This document shows positions 30,927 to 35,118 of a DNA stretch of 35,118 bases, in pieces. How positions within the stretch are numbered: position 1 is the first letter of the stretch; every line of letters starts with the position of its first letter. The notes beneath the pieces were generated by a model. The model had not been told where the DNA came from, did not search any database, and saw only the letters and a list, made by a program, of their open reading frames with translations. Source of the stretch: Pseudomonas fluorescens (GTDB lineage: Bacteria; Pseudomonadota; Gammaproteobacteria; Pseudomonadales; Pseudomonadaceae); contig NZ_LACC01000035.1 of NCBI RefSeq assembly GCF_000967965.1, positions 1-35,118 on the forward strand, given 5' to 3'. Position numbers and translations under genes: made by a program.

Positions 30927-31157
30927 ATGGCTCAGGCTCCAGCGGAAACCGTCAGGCTCGACGTTCAGAACACGACCTGCCCGGTCTGTCCGATCACGGT
31001 CAAGAGTTCGCTGGAGCCGTTGTCCGGCGTGAGTACCGTCAAGGTCAATTTCGCGGAGAAAATGGCCATCGTCACCTATGCCCCCAATACAGCCGATCCT
31101 GAAGCGTTGACCAAGGCGACGACGAAGGCGGGTTATCCCTCCACCGTTCACAAGTGA
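30927..31157 (+). CDS. MerP-like heavy-metal-associated (HMA) protein without signal peptide
   Basis: A 76-residue HMA-fold protein. The metal motif TTCPVCPITVK (for MerP: CxxC) and the C-terminal LTKATTKAGYPSTV are close to MerP. Classical MerP is periplasmic with a signal peptide of about 19 residues, but this protein begins MAQAPAETVRLDV, so it should be cytoplasmic. ATG 30927 is chosen because GGAG stands six bases ahead of it; an ATG at 30915 would add MEKT and still no signal. The stop overlaps the ribosome site of the next gene. It probably binds Hg(II) or Cu(I) and hands it on. Confidence 0.85.
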   Translation: MAQAPAETVRLDVQNTTCPVCPITVKSSLEPLSGVSTVKVNFAEKMAIVTYAPNTADPEALTKATTKAGYPSTVHK

Positions 31158-31164
31158 GGCAACC

Positions 31165-31389
31165 ATGAGCGCCGTCATCCTCGAATCCGTGTTGACCTGC
31201 CCGCATTGCGGTTTCGCCAAGCGCGAAGCCATGCCCACCGATGCCTGTCAGTTTTTCTACGAATGTGGCAGTTGCAAAACCCTGTTACGCCCGAACCCCG
31301 GTGACTGCTGTGTGTTCTGTTCGTTTGGCACGGTGAAGTGCCCGCCGATTCAGGAGCAGTGCGGATGCGGTAGTACGGGCCTGATCTAG
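31165..31389 (+). CDS. GDCCVxC-motif small cysteine-rich protein, copy 2
   Basis: A 74-residue paralogue of the protein at 22229, with the same CPHCGF, ECGSCKTL and GDCCVFCSFGTVKCPP blocks and a different tail (CGCGSTGLI). The GAGG ribosome site lies seven bases after the merP-like stop, so the two are coupled. The conserved cysteine positions across both copies point to a metal-binding or thiol redox role within the mer-like cassette. Function not established to my knowledge. Confidence 0.8.
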   Translation: MSAVILESVLTCPHCGFAKREAMPTDACQFFYECGSCKTLLRPNPGDCCVFCSFGTVKCPPIQEQCGCGSTGLI

Positions 31390-31452
31390 GTTTACTCGGT
31401 TTATCAGACGCCCCTGACGCGCCTCAAACCGTGGTTATGGGAGGTCAGTGTC

Positions 31453-31548
31453 ATGTGGAATCACTCTCTGGTGCTCGTGGTGGTCTACCTGACTATCACC
31501 CTCAGCATCGGCTGGTTGTATACCATTGCGCTCCTGTATTGGCTTTGA
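31453..31548 (+). CDS. 31-residue single-span membrane peptide, copy 2
   Basis: GGGAGG eight bases ahead of ATG 31453. Encodes MWNHSLVLVVVYLTITLSIG then WLYTIALLYWL, one hydrophobic helix with a Trp/Tyr belt. Length, start, ribosome site and stop match copy 1. It lacks the cysteines of MerT or MerC, so it is not a truncated form of those transporters that I can recognise. It may be a small membrane partner of the cassette. Confidence 0.6.
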   Translation: MWNHSLVLVVVYLTITLSIGWLYTIALLYWL

Positions 31549-31625
31549 TCCAATTGGTGACGATCGGTCAGTCCGCATTTGGTACCGTTTTCGGCAGGTA
31601 GCTTTGTTCCGATCACAGTCGTTTG

Positions 31626-31647
31626 CAGCTCTTCGCGACGGACAGCC
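31626..31647 (+). repeat. Dispersed degenerate repeat, copy D (partial)
   Basis: CAGCTCTTCGCGACGGACAG CC, a shorter match to the dispersed repeat core. It lies on the right flank of the intact mer-like cassette, so copies C and D bracket it. Confidence 0.45.
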
Positions 31648-31675
31648 CCCTAGCCAGGAGTGGAGACTCAGAAAC

Positions 31676-32440
31676 TCAACCGTGCACCAGGTAGGCTCCT
31701 GACGGAACCCGATATCGCAGTTTCTTGCATTTACCGGGTGCAGGCTGATGCCCCGGCGGGCGATCAGGAAACCAGATTCGGCATTTACCCGGCGGCGGTA
31801 AATGTCCGCGGGGGATCTCAACCTCACCGTACGCGGGCTCTGGTTCGACATTAGCCATTTGCAATTTTCCTTCGGGCCTGGCTCTGCCAGTCGTCGGCGC
31901 ATCCGAATCCCGACCTGTCTCTGCGCTAGCGAAGTTGCCAGTGTCGCGCCCAGTGTCCGGAGTGGATTGTTCAGCAACGGCCATTTCCGCTTCGCGGCGC
32001 CTTTGAGCCTCCTCTTGCAGCCCCTTCTGTGCTGCGGCCAGGTCCTCTTTGGCATTGGGTGGGGTACCCGAAGCCTGGGCCTGCTGCGCCGCCTGGATCA
32101 ACTGGAAGTTGCGGTTGCGCAACTCGACGTTGCGACCAACCCGCATGTTCGAGCGCGCCGCCAGGGTTTCAGCCTGCTGGTACTGCCCCTGCTGAAGACG
32201 CAACACACCGAGGTAATGCAGCGTCGCGGGATTGTTCGGCTGGATATGCAGGGCACGCTCAAGCGTGGCAGCGGCCTGGTCCAGTTGGCCATTTTCATAC
32301 TGCCGCGAGGCGGTTTCGATCAGGGTGGTTGATGCGCTGTTGCTTTGCGCGGGCGCTCTCCGCTCGGCAGCGACGGAACAAAACGACGCGACGGCGCAGA
32401 ACACGAGGATGAGGCCCGGCAGAAAACTCTTGGTTGGCAT
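31676..32440 (-). CDS. Secreted TPR protein with C-terminal PPGKC motif
   Basis: A 254-residue exported protein. MPTKSFLPGLILVFCAVASF with CSVAAE is a signal peptide. Residues about 40-100 form two tetratricopeptide-type units (YENGQLDQAAATLERALHIQ then NNPATLHYLGVLRLQQGQYQ). A charged Gln/Glu/Arg-rich helix follows near 115-155. The last 45 residues contain HLPPPGKCRIWFPDRPPG and HQPAPGKCKKLRYRVP, a cysteine-containing proline motif seen at the end of other small exported bacterial proteins. It lies downstream of the giant adhesin gene on the same strand, so a periplasmic role in envelope or adhesin secretion is conceivable. The ribosome site is weak. Confidence 0.8.
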   Translation of the reverse strand: MPTKSFLPGLILVFCAVASFCSVAAERRAPAQSNSASTTLIETASRQYENGQLDQAAATLERALHIQPNNPATLHYLGVLRLQQGQYQQAETLAARSNMRVGRNVELRNRNFQLIQAAQQAQASGTPPNAKEDLAAAQKGLQEEAQRRREAEMAVAEQSTPDTGRDTGNFASAETGRDSDAPTTGRARPEGKLQMANVEPEPAYGEVEIPRGHLPPPGKCRIWFPDRPPGHQPAPGKCKKLRYRVPSGAYLVHG

Positions 32441-32591
32441 CAGGGGGGCGAACTCGACTGATCTCGGAAGGCACTGAAGTAAAACAGGCCAAAGCGATGC
32501 TCGGCATCTGCGATACAGGGCCCCAATTGACCTGGCCAGTACCCTGAAGTTCCCGCTGCAAAGGCCGCCGCAACCAGTACTTTACCGCCCA

Positions 32592-32627
32592 CAGACCCCA
32601 TCGCGGATTTGTTCGCGATGGGGTCTG
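32592..32627. terminator. Long perfect hairpin between adhesin and TPR gene
   Basis: Perfect 14-bp stem CAGACCCCATCGCG / CGCGATGGGGTCTG with an 8-base loop, 37 bases beyond the adhesin stop. No T-tail on the - strand side. It probably ends or stabilises the adhesin transcript; a REP-like element is an alternative. Confidence 0.65.
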
Positions 32628-32663
32628 CAACCCCGTAGCAACGTGCGGCCAGCAGCAAAAGCA

Positions 32664-35118
32664 TCATGTCATCAGGATAAAGTCCGCCTGATCGATGCCT
32701 GCACTGCTAACACCGACAAGACGAATAGTGTCCGCTCCGATCCCGATCACCGTGTCCGCCCCGTCAGCCGCAATGCTCACGTTGGCAGCGAACGTCTCGC
32801 TGCTGATCCCCAGCCCTGCGATATTGAGCAAGTCCTGCCCTGCGGCCGGATCGATATCGAAGTCCTGGATCGAGTCGTTGCCGAAGCCTGCCGCAGCAAA
32901 CATGAAGGTGTCGTTGCCGAAGCCGCCATTGAGCGTGTCGTTGCCCAGCCCGCCGAAGAACAGATCGTCACCCGCTCCACCGACCAGAATGTCGTTGGCC
33001 TGGCCGCCCAGCATCGTATGGTTAGCCGCCGCTGCATCGTAGGCCAGCTCACTTCCGCTGCCCTCGGCGTTCGCCTGCAAACCCGCCGCCGCGTATTGGC
33101 CATTCATCGCGAGATGCGCCACATGCGCACCGTCGCTCACGCTCAGCATGCCGCCGATGCCTGTGTCATTCGCTGCATAGGTGATCTGCGTATTGGCGCC
33201 GAACGCAACATCGCCAAAGTCCAGCTTGTCACCTGCGGTAAAACCGCTGACGCTGCCACTGAACGCCGTCGACACATCGAGCTTGAGCGTGCCAGCTGCA
33301 CCGCTGTCGAACGTCACATGCTGATCGGAGGCAGCACCGAACTCCAGTATCGCCGAACCGCTGATAGTCGCGCTCCCCCCGCCACTGGCATCTGCGTTGA
33401 CGGTGATGTTGCCATCGTTCGCCCAAAGGCTGCCGCTGTTGACGAGCGTACTTTCAATCACCAATCCGCCGCTGCCGCTGCCGCTGGCTTGCAGCACACC
33501 AGAGTTAGTCACGGCGCTACTACCGGTATCGATCACCAGCGAGTTGACGCCGCTGGCAAGGATCAGACCCGAGTTGACCAGCATCATCTGCCCCGCTCCC
33601 AACTGGCCGGCACCCGAGATGGTGTTGTCGGCATTGGTGAGCACCGTGTCCGCGCTGCCACCGAAGATCACGTTCTGCGCGCTGTCGGACAGAACCACGT
33701 GCCCGCCACCGCTCAACGTCGCGCCACGGAACAGAATCTCGAGATCGGTCCCGCTGCCGGTGGAGCCGAGCTCTATGGTGCCGCTGTTGTCGATGCTGCC
33801 ACCGAACGGCATGATCGCGCCGTCGGCAATGGTGATGGTGCCCGTATTGGTCGTGACCGGGTCCACATCGAACAGTAAGTTGGCCGCGCTCAACGCCGCC
33901 GCATCCACGCCCTTGACAGTGATCGTCTGGTCGGCGCTGATGCTGAGCACGGCATTGCCGTTCGCGTCGTTGACGATACTCACATCCGCAAAATCGTTGA
34001 CGCCCGTGAAGCCGATCAAGTCAATCCTGTCCGCCGTCGCATCGAAGCTGTAAATGACGTTGTTGCCGATCGGATGGGCGAAGACGAAGGTGTCGGCACC
34101 GGACGAGCCGGTCAGGTTGTCGTCCGCTGACAATGCGAAGATCGGCGAGCCGGGGGCGTAGGCTTCGACGTTGTCGGACACAAAGGCATTTCCAATGCTG
34201 CCGTCGGCGTTGGTCCAGTACATGTTGACATCAAGCACCAACGCACCGGCGAATTCGCTTGGAGTTGTCACAGTCAATGCGTCGGGATCGCTAGTCTGCA
34301 CTGTCCAGGTGCCGTCGCCGTTGTCGGTTCCTGCATTGAACGTCCATCCCGAGGGAACACCGCTGATGGCCACCCTTATTGGGCCGCTGATATCGGCCGA
34401 CGGAACGTTGAGGGCTAGATTGATGGGTTCGCCAGCCACACCTGCCGGGAGATTTGCGCTAGAGGTGAACGCAACACCCGTATTACCAGCCAAGTCCGTG
34501 TAGGTGTTTGTAACGCTGGCTTTTACAGATCCATTAGATCCATTGCCGGCTGCTCTTGTGAAATCCACTGTGTAAGTATTGCCGCTACCGGAGAAGTTGC
34601 TGAGGGTTCCGCGGCCTGCGGTGACACTGAAATCACTGATATCGAAGTTAATCACAGCTTCACTGAACGTGATGGTTATTTTGCCGCTATCGTTGTTCCC
34701 TAACATTGGGGACGCAGTAATGGAAGTCACTGTTGGAGCCACGGTATCAACTGGCGTCTCAACGACGTTCTGCACGTTTACCGTAATGGTCTGCGTGTCG
34801 GTTCCGCCATTGCCGTCGGCCACCTGAACGTCCACAACGTAGGCGTTGTCGCCGTCGGTGCCACCGATATCCTGGGGATTCTCGTAATCGGGCGCCGAAT
34901 TGAACGTCAGCACCCCACTCGAACTGATCGAGAACTTGCTGAAGTCCGTCCCGGCCGTATTCAGGATCGTGTAGCTCAGCGTCTGCGCTGGTAGATCTGC
35001 ATCGGTCGCCGCCACTGTCGTGACCGCCGTGGTGTTCTCCGCCACATTGATCGAAGCCGTCGCACCACCACCGTTGGAGGTGATCACCGGGGAGTTGTCG
35101 TTGACTCCCGTCACGGTT
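32664..35118 (-). CDS. Very large RTX/cadherin-like adhesin, C-terminal part
   Basis: At least 816 residues, open to the right edge of the window, so the N-terminus is missing. From the edge inward come a cadherin-like repeat (VAENTTAVTTVAATDADLPA, YENPQDIGGTDGDNAYVVDV), a bacterial Ig-like domain (ITFSEAVINFDISDFSVTAG), Asn/Gly-rich beta-helix-type repeats with recurring VNSG/TNSG units, and RTX calcium-binding nonapeptides (GGAGDDLFFGGLGNDTLNGG). A C-terminal tail ending DQADFILMT completes it. This is the layout of type I secreted surface adhesins (Lap-like/BapA-like). Low cysteine, high Ala/Gly/Ser/Asp content fits secretion. No ABC exporter genes are in view. Confidence 0.9.
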   Translation of the reverse strand, partial: TVTGVNDNSPVITSNGGGATASINVAENTTAVTTVAATDADLPAQTLSYTILNTAGTDFSKFSISSSGVLTFNSAPDYENPQDIGGTDGDNAYVVDVQVADGNGGTDTQTITVNVQNVVETPVDTVAPTVTSITASPMLGNNDSGKITITFSEAVINFDISDFSVTAGRGTLSNFSGSGNTYTVDFTRAAGNGSNGSVKASVTNTYTDLAGNTGVAFTSSANLPAGVAGEPINLALNVPSADISGPIRVAISGVPSGWTFNAGTDNGDGTWTVQTSDPDALTVTTPSEFAGALVLDVNMYWTNADGSIGNAFVSDNVEAYAPGSPIFALSADDNLTGSSGADTFVFAHPIGNNVIYSFDATADRIDLIGFTGVNDFADVSIVNDANGNAVLSISADQTITVKGVDAAALSAANLLFDVDPVTTNTGTITIADGAIMPFGGSIDNSGTIELGSTGSGTDLEILFRGATLSGGGHVVLSDSAQNVIFGGSADTVLTNADNTISGAGQLGAGQMMLVNSGLILASGVNSLVIDTGSSAVTNSGVLQASGSGSGGLVIESTLVNSGSLWANDGNITVNADASGGGSATISGSAILEFGAASDQHVTFDSGAAGTLKLDVSTAFSGSVSGFTAGDKLDFGDVAFGANTQITYAANDTGIGGMLSVSDGAHVAHLAMNGQYAAAGLQANAEGSGSELAYDAAAANHTMLGGQANDILVGGAGDDLFFGGLGNDTLNGGFGNDTFMFAAAGFGNDSIQDFDIDPAAGQDLLNIAGLGISSETFAANVSIAADGADTVIGIGADTIRLVGVSSAGIDQADFILMT

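Larger units (their letters stand above)
30637..31557. repeat. Direct repeat: intact copy of mer-like cassette
   Basis: 921 bases shared with 21850-22620 in the same orientation, covering the 5' part of merR, the promoter, merP-like, GDCCVxC and the 31-codon ORF. The other copy lacks about 150 bases within merP. The shared right end is TTTGATCCAATTGG. Confidence 0.92.

Noticed and set aside
30452..31557. Complete mercury resistance operon
   Set aside because: Neither merT nor merA nor merB is present between 30452 and 35118 or beside copy 1; only regulator, HMA protein and two small genes are seen.
21850..31557. Classical composite transposon bounded by insertion sequences
   Set aside because: The bounding repeats contain mer-like genes, not transposases; no terminal inverted repeats or transposase frames were found.
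32643..33878. 411-codon + strand ORF opposite the adhesin gene
   Set aside because: It is the antisense shadow of a GC-rich repetitive coding region; its product is low-complexity His/Arg/Val-rich with no domain, while the - strand frame has clear RTX motifs.

Overview
The window looks like a chromosomal stretch of a Pseudomonas (fluorescens/putida-type) genome. The support is the GC-rich codon use, the hutU context, the Lrp/LysR/MerR regulators, a duplicate lysR-lysA pair, a large type I secreted adhesin and dispersed degenerate intergenic repeats. The species assignment is inference from gene content; no rRNA or tRNA gene is visible.

Left part (1-6550, + strand): the 3' end of hutU (histidine degradation), then a family III CoA-transferase, an overlapping acyl-CoA dehydrogenase, an NCS1 permease, a TetR regulator and a DUF3422 membrane protein. 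Downstream of hutU this reads as a CoA-dependent acid catabolism module next to the urocanate pathway. A perfect 15-bp palindrome lies in front of the permease. A 700-bp low-coding gap follows.

Centre (7249-18098): a sulfur amino acid / sulfide module. A transsulfuration-family PLP enzyme and an Lrp/AsnC regulator lie on the - strand. Divergently on the + strand lie a cysteine synthase/CBS-like enzyme (preceded by a 28-codon leader ORF that overlaps its GTG start), a cystathionine gamma-lyase-like enzyme, an amino acid ABC transporter (binding protein, two permeases, ATPase), a persulfide dioxygenase-type metallo-hydrolase, a sulfide:quinone oxidoreductase-like flavoprotein and a TauE/SafE exporter. 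Read together, cyst(e)ine or a relative is imported, H2S/persulfide is released by PLP enzymes, sulfide is oxidised by SQR and PDO, and sulfite is exported. The divergent Lrp/target gap holds a near-perfect Lrp-type box (9443-9457).

Right-centre (18104-20412): a LysR regulator divergent from a diaminopimelate decarboxylase gene. It is followed by a patch of gene remains (methyltransferase, SDR, copper-binding-like C-terminus) and a 5'-truncated LysE exporter abutting a truncated merR.

Accessory segment (about 20413-31675): two direct copies (21850-22620 damaged, 30637-31557 intact) of a mini mer-like cassette: merR, a merP-like HMA gene, a GDCCVxC-motif gene and an unlisted 31-codon membrane peptide. 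They flank about 8 kb carrying a flavin oxidoreductase, an epoxide hydrolase-like enzyme, a diguanylate cyclase, an RHH protein, a SulP anion transporter and two small unknown genes. No transposase is seen.

Right end (31676-35118, - strand): a secreted TPR protein and the C-terminal part of a very large RTX/cadherin-like adhesin that runs off the window.
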